Shown: piece after piece, positions 16,403 to 25,021 of the stretch
Position numbering within the stretch: the first letter of the stretch is position 1
Layout: each line of letters opens with the position of its first letter
Virus record (IMG/VR): IMGVR_UViG_3300046474_000385
Coordinates: 1 to 34,328 of that record
Length of the DNA stretch: 34,328 nucleotides
Origin: a virus
Reading direction: 5' to 3' (one strand)
Position numbers and translations under genes: made by a program
The notes under the pieces: model-generated
The model's input: only the letters and a program-made list of their open reading frames with translations
Told to the model about the DNA's origin: nothing
Database searches by the model: none

Positions 16403-16695
16403 GGGAACAGGATCCTGAGCAAAGCCGGCCCGACCATCTGCGCAACTACGCCCAGGACAGTCAGCACGGCGAGCATGCGGGTCACCTTGGTGCCGATGTC
16501 GGACACGGTGGCAGTCAGTTCGCGCTGGCCGTTATTCAGATCCGAGAGCTGGACGGCCATGTGTTCGAACTCGCCCTCCAATCGTGTAACCCGCGTCGGC
16601 ACGGTTTCATGGCGTTCTTCAAGATCGCTGACACGGTGCTCAAGCACAGCAAAGCGGCTCTCCAGACTGGCTTTCGGCGTGGCGCGAGCGTTCAT
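16399..16695 (-). CDS. Holin candidate: coiled coil plus one C-terminal TM
   Basis: 98 aa from ATG 16695, which overlaps the TraR-like stop as ATGA and has AGGA upstream; an earlier ATG at 16728 is less likely. A long coiled coil (ESRFAVLEHRVSDLEERHE... DLNNGQRELTATVSDIG) ends in one hydrophobic helix (MLAVLTVLGVVAQMVGPALLRILF). This is the topology of XhlA-like haemolysin/holin proteins. It is the only membrane gene just before the endolysin, so it is the best holin, or pinholin partner for the SAR endolysin, but the assignment is positional. Confidence 0.65.
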   Translation of the reverse strand: MNARATPKASLESRFAVLEHRVSDLEERHETVPTRVTRLEGEFEHMAVQLSDLNNGQRELTATVSDIGTKVTRMLAVLTVLGVVAQMVGPALLRILFP

Positions 16696-16904
16696 CGGCG
16701 CGGTCCTTGTTCGACTAAGGTTTGGCATGGCACGCAGCGGGTCATACCGCCCAGCGCCTGGCGTTTTTCCGGGATCGGTTTATCGCAGTCTTCGCAGTGA
16801 GTAAGGCTTGGCCCGCTCGGCAGCGCACGGGCTAACTGGGCGGCGATCGCCTGATCACGCTGGCGTTGCTCCAGCGCCTGGGCACGGTCGAACGGGCAGA
16901 CCAT
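16692..16904 (-). CDS. TraR/DksA-type C4 zinc-finger protein
   Basis: 70 aa. CEDCDKPIPEKRQALGGMTRCVPCQ is the C4 zinc finger of the TraR/DksA family, preceded by a helix (DRAQALEQRQRDQAIAAQLARAL). Such small proteins bind the secondary channel of RNA polymerase and mimic DksA plus ppGpp. It sits between tube and lysis genes, with start and stop overlapping both neighbours (TGATG, ATGA), so it is made with the late proteins. The regulatory target is unknown. Confidence 0.85.
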   Translation of the reverse strand: MVCPFDRAQALEQRQRDQAIAAQLARALPSGPSLTHCEDCDKPIPEKRQALGGMTRCVPCQTLVEQGPRR

Positions 16905-17353
16905 CAGCGCAGGCCCTCGATCTCGGCCGCAGCCAGGTACGGCACACCGTTGATGCGCACGAAGTCCGGACTGGAAACGTCGAACGGCACCTTGTGCTTG
17001 GTTTTCTCGCCGCCTTTCGGGTCGACGCTGAGCAGGCTGGACACCTTCAACTTGCAGCCGAAGGCCTCGATGCGAAGTTCCTCGTCGCCGGCTTTGGCGA
17101 AGAACACCGAGTCAAAAGGCTCCAACTGGCGGAAGCTGCCGGCAGAGCGTGCCGCCTCGATCAGCAGGTTGAAGTTGTTGGTGTCGAACTCGAACTCGCC
17201 ACTGGCAGACACATCGCCGTCAACGGTGCCGTTGGGCACGCCACGGGTTTGCGCCACGGCTGTGTTGTCGGTGATATCCAGGGTGCAGCTTTCGACATGG
17301 ATCTGCAGATCGCCCAGGTTGATGTCGAAGTTTTTACCGCCAATACGGGACAT
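16904..17353 (-). CDS. Tail tube protein (DUF2597 family)
   Basis: 149 aa. MSRIGGKNFDINLGDLQIHVESCTLDITDNTAVAQTRGVPNG and VDGDVSASGEFEFDT match the DUF2597 family of HP1/K139-type phages. It takes the place of P2 FII directly after the sheath gene (5 bp), so it should form the inner tube. Beta-rich throughout, as expected. Confidence 0.8.
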   Translation of the reverse strand: MSRIGGKNFDINLGDLQIHVESCTLDITDNTAVAQTRGVPNGTVDGDVSASGEFEFDTNNFNLLIEAARSAGSFRQLEPFDSVFFAKAGDEELRIEAFGCKLKVSSLLSVDPKGGEKTKHKVPFDVSSPDFVRINGVPYLAAAEIEGLR

Positions 17354-17358
17354 AAGGG

Positions 17359-18474
17359 TTACTCCGAATCTTCGCTAGAAAGGTCGAGGGCGATGTTCGC
17401 CGTGAGGTCTTTCGGGCAGTTGAGCGGCCGTATCTTGATGTAGATCTCAACCTTGGTTTTGCTGTGCCACACCAGCACGATGTCGCCGTCCTTCGGCGAT
17501 TCGATCTCGCCCGGGAACACCTCACCGGCGAAGGTCGTGGACTTGGCCATCTGGCGCAGCGGCTTCATGAATGCGCTGATAGCGGCAGCCATGCTGTTGG
17601 GCGAGTTGTTCAAGCGACGATCACCCACACGGCGGATCAGCAGCGGACGAACTTGGCGAGCGGCCTTGTCGGCCAGGCGCAGGTACTCGACCACCTGAAA
17701 GTCACTGGCAGGCGCATCGAGCATGTTGCCGTCGCCCCAGAACACGCCCGGGTAATCGGCATAGGTTTGCGACACGGAGAAACGTGCGGCATCCAGCTCG
17801 GCGCGAATGGCGGACGGCAACGGCACGCCTTCCTTGTCGACGGGAACGGGGCCCAGGCCCAGCAGAGCACCAGACGCCACGCGCATCGGACTATCGGCAA
17901 TGCTCACGGCGGCGTTGGCCAGTCGGCCAGCCAGCACGCCCAGGTCATTGCCGTGCAACTGCGGCACGACCAGGACACGCGGCGCAGCCAGATCGGCGGT
18001 GATTGCCTTCTGCTCGATCAGGTATTCCGCCCAGGTCTGCTGCACAGTGATGCCGGCACTTGCCGCCATGACAAAAGCGCGACGGCCGAAGGTGTTGTTC
18101 AGTCCGATCGCCGCGTCATGCATGACCGACAGTTCATTGCCGGCTTCAACTGGCGTGGTAATCACCACCGCCTCGACGGAAAAGCCTTTCTGCTGGGCGT
18201 TGGTCAGTGCTTCGGACCAGTTACCATCGGCCGCGATCGGAGCCGCCAGGCACGCCCAGCGATCGCCGCCATTGAGACGTGCTGCAGTGATCTGGGTTTT
18301 CAGATCACTGGCCGGAATACCCAGCGAACCGTCGAGGTCGCTGTCGGTATTAAGTGCGAGCAACTGGCCGACGTTTTTGGCGGCGCTGCCGATGAAAAGG
18401 AAATAGCGTTCGATCTCAGTCACGGCACCCTGGCCGAGATTGAGGTTGTTTACGCTGACTTTGCCGAGTGCCAT
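17359..18474 (-). CDS. Tail sheath protein (DUF2586 family)
   Basis: 371 aa. MALGKVSVNNLNLGQGAVTEIERYFLFIG opens the protein, with the long central domain (VVPQLHGNDLGVLAGRLANAAVSIADSP, RVASGALLGLGPVP) and a C-terminal handshake-like part (GDIVLVWHSKTKVEIYIKIRPLNCPKDL). I recognise it as DUF2586, the contractile sheath family of HP1-like phages, distinct from P2 FI. Contraction of this sheath drives the spike and tube. Confidence 0.85.
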   Translation of the reverse strand: MALGKVSVNNLNLGQGAVTEIERYFLFIGSAAKNVGQLLALNTDSDLDGSLGIPASDLKTQITAARLNGGDRWACLAAPIAADGNWSEALTNAQQKGFSVEAVVITTPVEAGNELSVMHDAAIGLNNTFGRRAFVMAASAGITVQQTWAEYLIEQKAITADLAAPRVLVVPQLHGNDLGVLAGRLANAAVSIADSPMRVASGALLGLGPVPVDKEGVPLPSAIRAELDAARFSVSQTYADYPGVFWGDGNMLDAPASDFQVVEYLRLADKAARQVRPLLIRRVGDRRLNNSPNSMAAAISAFMKPLRQMAKSTTFAGEVFPGEIESPKDGDIVLVWHSKTKVEIYIKIRPLNCPKDLTANIALDLSSEDSE

Positions 18475-18485
18475 GCAGTGCCTCG

Positions 18486-19169
18486 TTAGCGGGGTGAATT
18501 AAGGATTTGTTCGAGCACCTGGTTCAGCAGCAAGCCAGTGTCTCGTTCGGTGCTGACGCCGATGAACTGGCGCTTGGGCAGGGTGATTTCCCAGCTCTGC
18601 GCGCCACTGCTCTCGGCTTTTTCATCGTCCAAGATGCGGATCAGCAGCCCCGCCTTGGCGTAGTTCACATGCTCTTGAATCCATGCCACGGACGGACGGG
18701 TCAGCGACTTTTTGCCCTCCTGGCGAACCTTGAAGCCCAATCGGCGTAGACGCTTCGCCTGCTTTTCGGTCGCTGCCAACCCCTCCGGAACCTTGTTCCA
18801 CCGTTTCATCTGCGCGGCGGTGCGGCGTTCGCTGACACCGTTGTGTTGCTGCGCCGCGACCCAACTGGTCAGGGCGTTTTTCCAGCCCAGCACGGCTTCG
18901 TCAGGGCTGACACGGGTGACCTGCATCAGCTTGGCCAACCCCGCCTCCATCTTTTTCTTGCCCTTTCCCGAACCTTTGCGTGCCTCAAAGGGCGAACCGT
19001 CCAGGTTCTGCTGGTCGCGCACACGCTTGCGGCTCATCGATCGCACGCGCTTGGAGACGTTGTTCAGCAGACGCCGGCGCAGTTGCGGCGGCAGACTCAG
19101 TAGCGCCATTTGCTCGCGCACGCCGAGGTAGCCCCGGACGTCGAGCTCGAACGTGCTAGGCCCGGCCAC
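18486..19169 (-). CDS. Virion morphogenesis / tail completion protein (gpS-like)
   Basis: 227 aa from GTG 19169. GAGGTG lies 8 nt upstream, and the resulting N-terminus (STFELDVRGYLGVREQMALLSLPPQLRRRLL) aligns with the start of P2 gpS-type proteins; starting at the internal ATG 19109 would lose it. RRRLLNNVSKRVRSMSRKRVRDQQNLDGSPFEARK is the family signature. It is longer than P2 gpS (about 150 aa) because of a basic middle segment. The start overlaps the gpR-like gene by 14 bp. Confidence 0.8.
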   Translation of the reverse strand: MAGPSTFELDVRGYLGVREQMALLSLPPQLRRRLLNNVSKRVRSMSRKRVRDQQNLDGSPFEARKGSGKGKKKMEAGLAKLMQVTRVSPDEAVLGWKNALTSWVAAQQHNGVSERRTAAQMKRWNKVPEGLAATEKQAKRLRRLGFKVRQEGKKSLTRPSVAWIQEHVNYAKAGLLIRILDDEKAESSGAQSWEITLPKRQFIGVSTERDTGLLLNQVLEQILNSPR

Positions 19170-19602
19170 GGCTCGACACCTCGCCGTGTTCGGCGACCCA
19201 TAGGTCAAACGGGATGAACGACCAGGTCTTACCAAAGCCCTCGATTTCGCCCTCCGGATCCTCGGCCAGATATTGCGGCTCGATGAATTCAAGGGTGATG
19301 TCGACGTCGGCTAAATCGCTGTCGAGCATGGTGATGTCGAACTTCGCCGCCGGCAGTTCGTCCCGCTCCTGGTCGTTGCCCTCGAGCCAACTGCCCACCA
19401 ACGCCATCAGACGCCCCGGGTGATCGGCGAAACGCTCCAGCGCGATCGTGGCGCTGTAGCGCATGTCACCCATGCGCATGCCGCCGACGTCGGGTTTCCA
19501 GATCAGTTCGAGATTCACCTGGTTGGTCCAGCTGTCGAGCTGCTCGGACTCGACCAGGCGGCGCTCGATCAGGTAGGCGGTCAGGGCGCGAAGCTTGATC
19601 AC
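19156..19602 (-). CDS. Tail completion protein R-like
   Basis: 148 aa from GTG 19602, which overlaps the gpL stop as GTGA; the ORF upstream is a shadow of gpL. VIKLRALTAYLIERRLVESEQLDSWTNQVNLELIWKP is the gpR-like opening, and IALERFADHPGRLMALVGSWLEGND follows. It should act in joining tails to heads. Position between L and S matches P2-like order with X, Y and K missing. Confidence 0.7.
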   Translation of the reverse strand: MIKLRALTAYLIERRLVESEQLDSWTNQVNLELIWKPDVGGMRMGDMRYSATIALERFADHPGRLMALVGSWLEGNDQERDELPAAKFDITMLDSDLADVDITLEFIEPQYLAEDPEGEIEGFGKTWSFIPFDLWVAEHGEVSSRGRA

Positions 19603-20060
19603 AGGAGTGCCGCCGTGATGCGGCCACGGCCCTGTAGCGAGCGGACGGCCTGCTGACTGAACTCGAGGAATGTTTCCTTGCGCTCGGGGGCTTCCTTGCC
19701 CAGGTTCTCGGCACTTTCGCGACGGATGATCGAGGCGAATTCCGGCAGTAAGCTGGCCTTGGCGCGGCAATACACGGCGCGCTTGTACGTCTCAGCTTGA
19801 AAGGTGCGCTCTGGCAGGACGGTGGTGTCTGCAGATTCAACGCGTGACACTCCAGCGCCCTGCCAGCGCGCTTTTAACTTGGCGAGGTCACTGTTGACCT
19901 CAGTCATGGCTGTAGCCAGGTTGATGACCAGCATCTCTACCAGGTGCTCCGCCGGCAGGCGGTAACCCTTCTGAAACTCGGTCACGGAGAGGTCCGGCCA
20001 GAAGCCGTCGTTCTCGATCGCTTGTTCCACAAAGGTGGTGGGTTTCCCGGAAAAGCTCAT
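19599..20060 (-). CDS. Head completion/stabilisation protein gpL
   Basis: 153 aa. FVEQAIENDGFWPDLSVTEFQKGYRLPAEHLVEMLVINLATAM is close to the P2 gpL pattern (FWP...F...YRL...V....L..A....N..L), and YKRAVYCRAKASLLPEF continues it. It forms the neck ring on the filled capsid. A 98-nt gap without a gene separates it from the small terminase, the widest gap in the late operon. Confidence 0.85.
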   Translation of the reverse strand: MSFSGKPTTFVEQAIENDGFWPDLSVTEFQKGYRLPAEHLVEMLVINLATAMTEVNSDLAKLKARWQGAGVSRVESADTTVLPERTFQAETYKRAVYCRAKASLLPEFASIIRRESAENLGKEAPERKETFLEFSQQAVRSLQGRGRITAALL

Positions 20061-20158
20061 TGCTGGGCACTCGAATAGGGGCGGGAAAACTGTTTCAGTG
20101 GGTCAGGGCCATAAATGGTTGGCTCACATCCACAGTTTCTCGCCGGGGGGGTAGTCGG

Positions 20159-20875
20159 TTATTCGGCGGCTTGGATAGCCAGTTCTTTTGCGAGCGCCTT
20201 GCGAGCGCCCTCCAGGCGTGTGCCTACGCCAATCGCCTCGTACAACTCAGTGGCGCGTTCAAAGTGGCTGATGGCTTTCGTCCACTCCCGGTCGGCCAGA
20301 GCGCGAATCCCAAGCAACTTGTGGTACTTGGCCGGGATCTGCTCAGTGAGCTGCCATTCGCCGTCGACACGCGGTAGCAAGTCGCTCACATACGGCTCTG
20401 GACTGCGCCCTGCCTTCTGCTCGGCCTCGGCCCACTCGAACACCGCATCAGCCACAAACGTCGGCACGTCGCGCTTGAACCGCTCAGGCATCGGCTGGTT
20501 TTGCGCCATGGCGAAGTTGGCCAAGTCCAGGCCAACTTCGAACTGCACCGTGTCGAACAGCCAGACCAAGACCTGCATCACTACCGAGTTCGGGAAACTC
20601 AATCCGGAATCGCGGTAGCGCTGCACGTAGTCCAAGTACTTGGGCAGCAGCTCGTCACGCTTGAGCTGCTGACGCAGTTCGCGGCTGTTGATCGCGCTGA
20701 CGCGCTCCAGATCCTGGGCCAACGCGTCTTCCATCAGCTTCAGGTGTTTCTTGGCGTTGGCGGGGCTGGACAGCGCGGTGGCGGATGAATACACCACCGC
20801 TTCGGCACCGGCGCGTGCAGCAGCTGCAGGGCCTTCGGCTTGAACGCGGCGCTTGTGCGCCAGTGCCAGGCTCAT
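20159..20875 (-). CDS. Small terminase subunit gpM
   Basis: 238 aa, matching the length of P2 gpM (about 247). It has KRDELLPKYLDYVQRYRDSGLSFPNSVVMQVLVWLFDTVQFEVGLDLANFAM, the family's core, with MPERFKRDVPTFVADAVFEWAE after it. It recognises the cos/pac end and regulates the large terminase. Start overlaps the capsid stop by one base (TGATG). Confidence 0.9.
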   Translation of the reverse strand: MSLALAHKRRVQAEGPAAAARAGAEAVVYSSATALSSPANAKKHLKLMEDALAQDLERVSAINSRELRQQLKRDELLPKYLDYVQRYRDSGLSFPNSVVMQVLVWLFDTVQFEVGLDLANFAMAQNQPMPERFKRDVPTFVADAVFEWAEAEQKAGRSPEPYVSDLLPRVDGEWQLTEQIPAKYHKLLGIRALADREWTKAISHFERATELYEAIGVGTRLEGARKALAKELAIQAAE

Positions 20876-21891
20876 CAGATCAACTCCACGTTTTCAGCGG
20901 CCGCGAACTTCTCCAGCTGCTCGATCACGTAGCCTTCGTTGCGGCCGTTGTAATCCTCGACGCGGGAGCGTTTCGGGTTCTCGAGCAGGTGACGGCGCCA
21001 GCTGCTGTCCTGGAAGTAAATCGACAGGTTGTCCCAACTGGTGACGACCACGGCGTTGACCGGGAAGTGCGGTACGGTGAAGGTCGGCAGACCGCCGTAG
21101 GTCGCAATGACCTGCGCGCTTTCGATGCGTTCTTTCTCGGTGGGTTTACCGGCCTGGCTGGAATACAGTTTGGCCTTGTCGGCTGCCAACAGGTCGCTGC
21201 CCACGATCGCCACCAGGTCACCGCCATCGCGGAACACCGAGCTGATCATCTGCTTGGTGTCGTGCACCAGGGCGTCGAGGTTTTCGTAATCGCCGCCGGC
21301 GCCGAGGGTGATTTTCCCGTCGGCTGCGCCTTCGTGAAGCACCTGCTCAGGAATCTGCTCACGCGCCAGTTGCAGCCAGCCTTTGTTGACGTCCTGCAAC
21401 ATCGGGTGGGTGCCGAGATCGGTCTGGATCGCGGCGGTAACGCCGTGCCAGCCGATCATGATTCGGTCCAGGGCAATTTGCTTCTGCACCGCCGCCGAGT
21501 AGCGATCGGCGAAGTCTGGGAATTTAGCCCAGCTGTCGATCTTGGCGAACGGCAGGCCTACATCGGACTCAGTCGCGTAGAGCTCGTAGCCCAAACCGTT
21601 GAGGTCGGAAACGTCCTTGGCTTCGCGGTCGGTGGTCTTGGTGTTGGTGCGACTGGTCACCGGACCGTTCACACCGAACATGACCTTCTGACCCTTGATT
21701 TCGGTCACCGGCACGACGTTGATGCGCTCGAGGAAATCGGCACGTTCGGTGATCTTGTCGTTCAGTTCTTGAGCGATGCTCGGCTCGACGTTGAACTGTC
21801 GGGTGACGTCGACGCTGTAGGTTTCACCGATCGCTTCACGCAGAGCGGCGTACTGCTTTAAAGCACGATTGGACAGAGATTGTTGGCTCAT
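20875..21891 (-). CDS. P2-type major capsid protein gpN
   Basis: 338 aa, close to P2 gpN (357). SVDVTRQFNVEPSIAQELNDKITERADFLERINVVPVTEIKGQKVMFGVNGPVTSRTNT is the standard N-terminal part, and PHFPVNAVVVTSWDNLSIYFQDSSWRRHLLENPKR the C-terminal one. HK97-fold shell subunit; the N-terminal residues may be cleaved by the gpO protease. It follows gpO by one base. Confidence 0.95.
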   Translation of the reverse strand: MSQQSLSNRALKQYAALREAIGETYSVDVTRQFNVEPSIAQELNDKITERADFLERINVVPVTEIKGQKVMFGVNGPVTSRTNTKTTDREAKDVSDLNGLGYELYATESDVGLPFAKIDSWAKFPDFADRYSAAVQKQIALDRIMIGWHGVTAAIQTDLGTHPMLQDVNKGWLQLAREQIPEQVLHEGAADGKITLGAGGDYENLDALVHDTKQMISSVFRDGGDLVAIVGSDLLAADKAKLYSSQAGKPTEKERIESAQVIATYGGLPTFTVPHFPVNAVVVTSWDNLSIYFQDSSWRRHLLENPKRSRVEDYNGRNEGYVIEQLEKFAAAENVELI

Positions 21892-21892
21892 A

Positions 21893-22795
21893 TCACAGCA
21901 CCCGTGTTTTGGTGCCGGCTGGGCCGGTAGTGCGTGGAACTTGTCGAGTTTTAACCGTGTTGAACGCCTTGTTCAGCATCTTCTCGATGTTGGCCAAACG
22001 CTTATCGGTGTTGCCGTTACGAGCAAACTCACGATCGGCAGCGGCTTGCTCGACGATGTCGGAAACAGCGGTTTGAACATCGTCGACTTCGTCAACGATC
22101 GGATCCGTGACTTCTTCAGTGACGGGCTCGATCACAGTCTGAATGCCTGCGGCAACGAGCAGTAATTGCTCCAGCAGTGCTTTCAGCGCCTTGGCTGTAG
22201 CTTCATCCATTGGGGTTGTGCTCTCGGTAGGGGTTTGCGGGGATGCGGGGGTTTCTTCGATACCGAAGCGCTTGAACAGCCCGGTGAACATGCCCAGTAG
22301 CTTGGTCAATTCGCTTTGGGGCTGGTCATCGCGCAACGGGCCGAGCTCGAGGGAGGCAGCGAAATAAGCGGTCTTGCTCGTCTTCTTCGAGAAGTAGAGT
22401 TCTTGGGTGCCGAGGCTGGCGGGCTCGTCAGTCACCGCAAGGCCGGTCAGATAGGCTTTGCCGGTATTTGCGAAGTTGGGAGTGATCTCGATGCTGGTAA
22501 ACAGTTTTTCGCCCTGGTCGTTAAGCCAAAGCAGCTTGTCGTTGGGCTTCAACTGCGCTTCTAGAGCGATCTGACCTGGAACTAGGTCGTCGCCCTCTTC
22601 CACCAGACGCACCGCGTAAACAGTGCCGTGGGAGCCGTACCAACGTTCGTGCTCGCACCAGATCACCGCCGTGTAAGTAGCAGCTTTATAGGTCTCAGCG
22701 ATATCGCGCAGTTCCTGGGGAAGGATCTCGCGGCCATCTACGGTCGGGCCGCTGGTGGCGACACGTTTCCAGAACGAAACAAGGGAACGGGGCAT
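21893..22795 (-). CDS. Capsid scaffold/protease gpO
   Basis: 300 aa. N-terminal serine-protease half with VDGREILPQELRDIAETY, VIWCEHERWYG, NFANTGKAYLTGLAVTDEPASLGTQEL, where the conserved His and Ser of P2 gpO are plausible in WCEHERW and in EPASLG. The C-terminal half is a Gln/Glu/Thr-rich scaffold helix (NIEKMLNKAFNT). It shapes and then clears the procapsid. First gene of the minus-strand late operon, divergent from terminase across 162 bp. Confidence 0.92.
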   Translation of the reverse strand: MPRSLVSFWKRVATSGPTVDGREILPQELRDIAETYKAATYTAVIWCEHERWYGSHGTVYAVRLVEEGDDLVPGQIALEAQLKPNDKLLWLNDQGEKLFTSIEITPNFANTGKAYLTGLAVTDEPASLGTQELYFSKKTSKTAYFAASLELGPLRDDQPQSELTKLLGMFTGLFKRFGIEETPASPQTPTESTTPMDEATAKALKALLEQLLLVAAGIQTVIEPVTEEVTDPIVDEVDDVQTAVSDIVEQAAADREFARNGNTDKRLANIEKMLNKAFNTVKTRQVPRTTGPAGTKTRVL

Positions 22796-22900
22796 GGGCG
22801 TTAACTGCGCTCAATCGGTGATTTGAGCCGCCACGATAGGGAGCCAACGCGCCCCAAACAAACGGTTCAATTGCGCGTTTCTCCTATATCCGTGATCTAG

Positions 22901-22932
22901 GTGAAACGCGGAATTTAACCCCGCGTTTTCAC
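22901..22932. promoter_or_regulatory. Inverted repeat in the divergent late-promoter region
   Basis: GTGAAACGCGG (22901-22911) and CCGCGTTTTCAC (22921-22932) are complementary except for one extra base. The pair lies between gpO and the large terminase, where late promoters for both directions are expected, so it may be an activator (Ogr-type) site. I see no classical TGTTGT-N12-ACAACA. Confidence 0.4.
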
Positions 22933-22957
22933 TGTTTTCGCCGCATAGACTGCGGCC

Positions 22958-25021
22958 ATGCCATACGCCCCCGAACTAAAAGAAGCCGCCAAACGCCTGT
23001 ATCTGCGCCGCTGCAAGCCGCGTGAAATTCAGGCGCAATTGTCCCTGCCCAACATCCGGATCGTTTACTACTGGATCCGCCAGGGCGAGTGGGACGACAT
23101 GCTGTCGGACGAAGAACCGCTGACCGCCGTCGGCCGGCGAATCACCCTCCTCCTGGACAAAACCACGTCGCTGACCAAGGCCGATCTGGACGAGCTCGAC
23201 CGATTGACCACCGTTCGCGAACGGCTGTTGAAGCAATCGGCGAAACCGGCACCGGCGCCGATCGGTGATCCGCCGGCGGACGATCGCCAGCGCCAAGATA
23301 ATCAACGCAGTGAACGTCGGGACAGAGGCGATCGCAGCGACAAGGGCGGAAAAAAACGAGAGAAGAAGGCCAAAAACGAAGTCGGTGACCTGAGGGAAGT
23401 GGACTTTCTCGACAAGTTCATCAGCAAAATGTACGGCTATCAGAAAGAGCTATTCGCCGCCAAACAGAACCCGCTGACAGCGCGGATCCGCAACATCCTG
23501 AAAAGCCGTCAGGTCGGCCTGACTTATTACTTCGCCGGCGAAGCGTTCATGGACGCCGTGCTCACCGGTGACAACCAGATCTTCCTGTCGGCCAGCCGAG
23601 CCCAATCGGAGATTTTCCGTAGCTACATCGTGTCGTTCGCCCAAGAGTGGTTCGGCCTCGAGCTGACCGGCAACCCGATCGTGCTGAGCAAAGACGGCAA
23701 GCCATGGGCCGAGCTGCGCTTTCTCAGCACCAACAGCAGCACTGCCCAGGGGCACCATGGCCACGTCTACGTCGACGAGTACTTCTGGATCCGCGACTTC
23801 GAGAAACTGAACACCGTCGCCAGCGCCATGGCGACCCACAAGAAATGGCGCAAAACCTACTTTTCAACGCCCAGCGCCGTATCGCATCAGGCGTACCCGT
23901 TCTGGACTGGCGAGAAATTCCGCAACAGCAAACGCAAAAACGCCAAAGACCCATGGCCTAGCGAAGCCCAAGCAGCGGCTGGCTCACTTTGTCCGGACGG
24001 GCAATGGCGCAAGGTCATCACCATCCTCGACGCCATTGCCGGCGGCTGCGATCTGTTCGACCTCGAGCAGCTGCAGCTGGAGTACGACGAGGACAAGTTT
24101 CAGCAGCTGTTCATGTGCAAGTTCATCGACAGCACGCAAAGCGCCTTTTCCCTGGTCGACTTGGAGCGCTGCTACTCCGACCTGTCGTTGTGGACCGACT
24201 ACGACCCTGACGATCCGCGCCCATTCGGCAACAGCCCCGTGTGGATAGGCTACGACCCGAGCCGCACCCGCGACGATGCAAGCTGCGTGGTCATTGCCCC
24301 GCCGCTCGAGGACGGCGGCAAGTTCCGGATCCTGGAGAAACACAGCTGGCGTGGGCAGTCGTTCAAGTACCAGGCCGAGCAGGTCAAGAAACTCACAGAG
24401 CGCTTCAACGTGCAGCACATCGGCATCGACACCACCGGCATCGGTTACGGCGTGTTCGACCTGGTGCGCGATTTTTACCCGCGTGCGACCTCGATCCACT
24501 ACAGCCTCGAAACCAAAAACACCTTGGTGCTCAAAGCGCAGGACACGATTCAGGGCAGCAGGATCGAGTGGGACGCCGGCTGGAATGACATCGCGCAGGC
24601 CTTCCTGACGATCAAGCGTGGCACCACCGGCGGTGGCCAAGTCACGTACAGCGCGTCGCGCACTGACGCCTCCGGACATGCCGATATAGCCTGGGCCATC
24701 ATGCACGCCTTAGCCCACGAACCTCTCAACACCAACAAACAGCGGCGTAGCCGCTACACACTCAGCGGACCAAGCACCCATGGGCAAACCAGCAATAAAC
24801 CAGCCGCAAAAACCAGTACCAGGTCCGATGCGGGCGTTTTCATTCGGTGCACCGGAACAGGTTTTGACCGAGAACATCGGGCATTACCTGGGCGTGTTCG
24901 CCACCCACGACGGCCAGACCTACACGCCGCCGGTGTCACGCCAAGGCCTGGCCAAACTGCTACGCGCCAACGCTCACCACGGCGCCATTCCCGGGTTCAA
25001 GCGCAACCTGCTGCTACGTGA
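22958..25021 (+). CDS. Large terminase subunit gpP, with long overlap into portal
   Basis: 687 aa. An N-terminal HTH (ELKEAAKRLYLRRCKPREIQ, YYWIRQGEWDDM) precedes a basic linker (about residues 100-145). The ATPase has a deviant Walker A region (NILKSRQVGLTYYFAGEAF) and Walker B HVYVDEYF near residue 272. The nuclease domain has GYDPSRTRDDASCVV near residue 431. P2 gpP is 590 aa. Here recognisable protein ends near residue 600 (RTDASGHADIAWAIMHALAHEPL), and about 80 more Arg/Pro/Thr-rich residues are read out of phase across the portal start (overlap 242 bp). This tail looks like noise after a lost stop or small indel. Confidence 0.9.
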   Translation: MPYAPELKEAAKRLYLRRCKPREIQAQLSLPNIRIVYYWIRQGEWDDMLSDEEPLTAVGRRITLLLDKTTSLTKADLDELDRLTTVRERLLKQSAKPAPAPIGDPPADDRQRQDNQRSERRDRGDRSDKGGKKREKKAKNEVGDLREVDFLDKFISKMYGYQKELFAAKQNPLTARIRNILKSRQVGLTYYFAGEAFMDAVLTGDNQIFLSASRAQSEIFRSYIVSFAQEWFGLELTGNPIVLSKDGKPWAELRFLSTNSSTAQGHHGHVYVDEYFWIRDFEKLNTVASAMATHKKWRKTYFSTPSAVSHQAYPFWTGEKFRNSKRKNAKDPWPSEAQAAAGSLCPDGQWRKVITILDAIAGGCDLFDLEQLQLEYDEDKFQQLFMCKFIDSTQSAFSLVDLERCYSDLSLWTDYDPDDPRPFGNSPVWIGYDPSRTRDDASCVVIAPPLEDGGKFRILEKHSWRGQSFKYQAEQVKKLTERFNVQHIGIDTTGIGYGVFDLVRDFYPRATSIHYSLETKNTLVLKAQDTIQGSRIEWDAGWNDIAQAFLTIKRGTTGGGQVTYSASRTDASGHADIAWAIMHALAHEPLNTNKQRRSRYTLSGPSTHGQTSNKPAAKTSTRSDAGVFIRCTGTGFDREHRALPGRVRHPRRPDLHAAGVTPRPGQTATRQRSPRRHSRVQAQPAAT

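Noticed and set aside
20061-20158. Gap between gpL and gpM
   Set aside because: Looked for the missing tail-X, Y or K genes, but 98 nt holds no start with a ribosome site and coding length.
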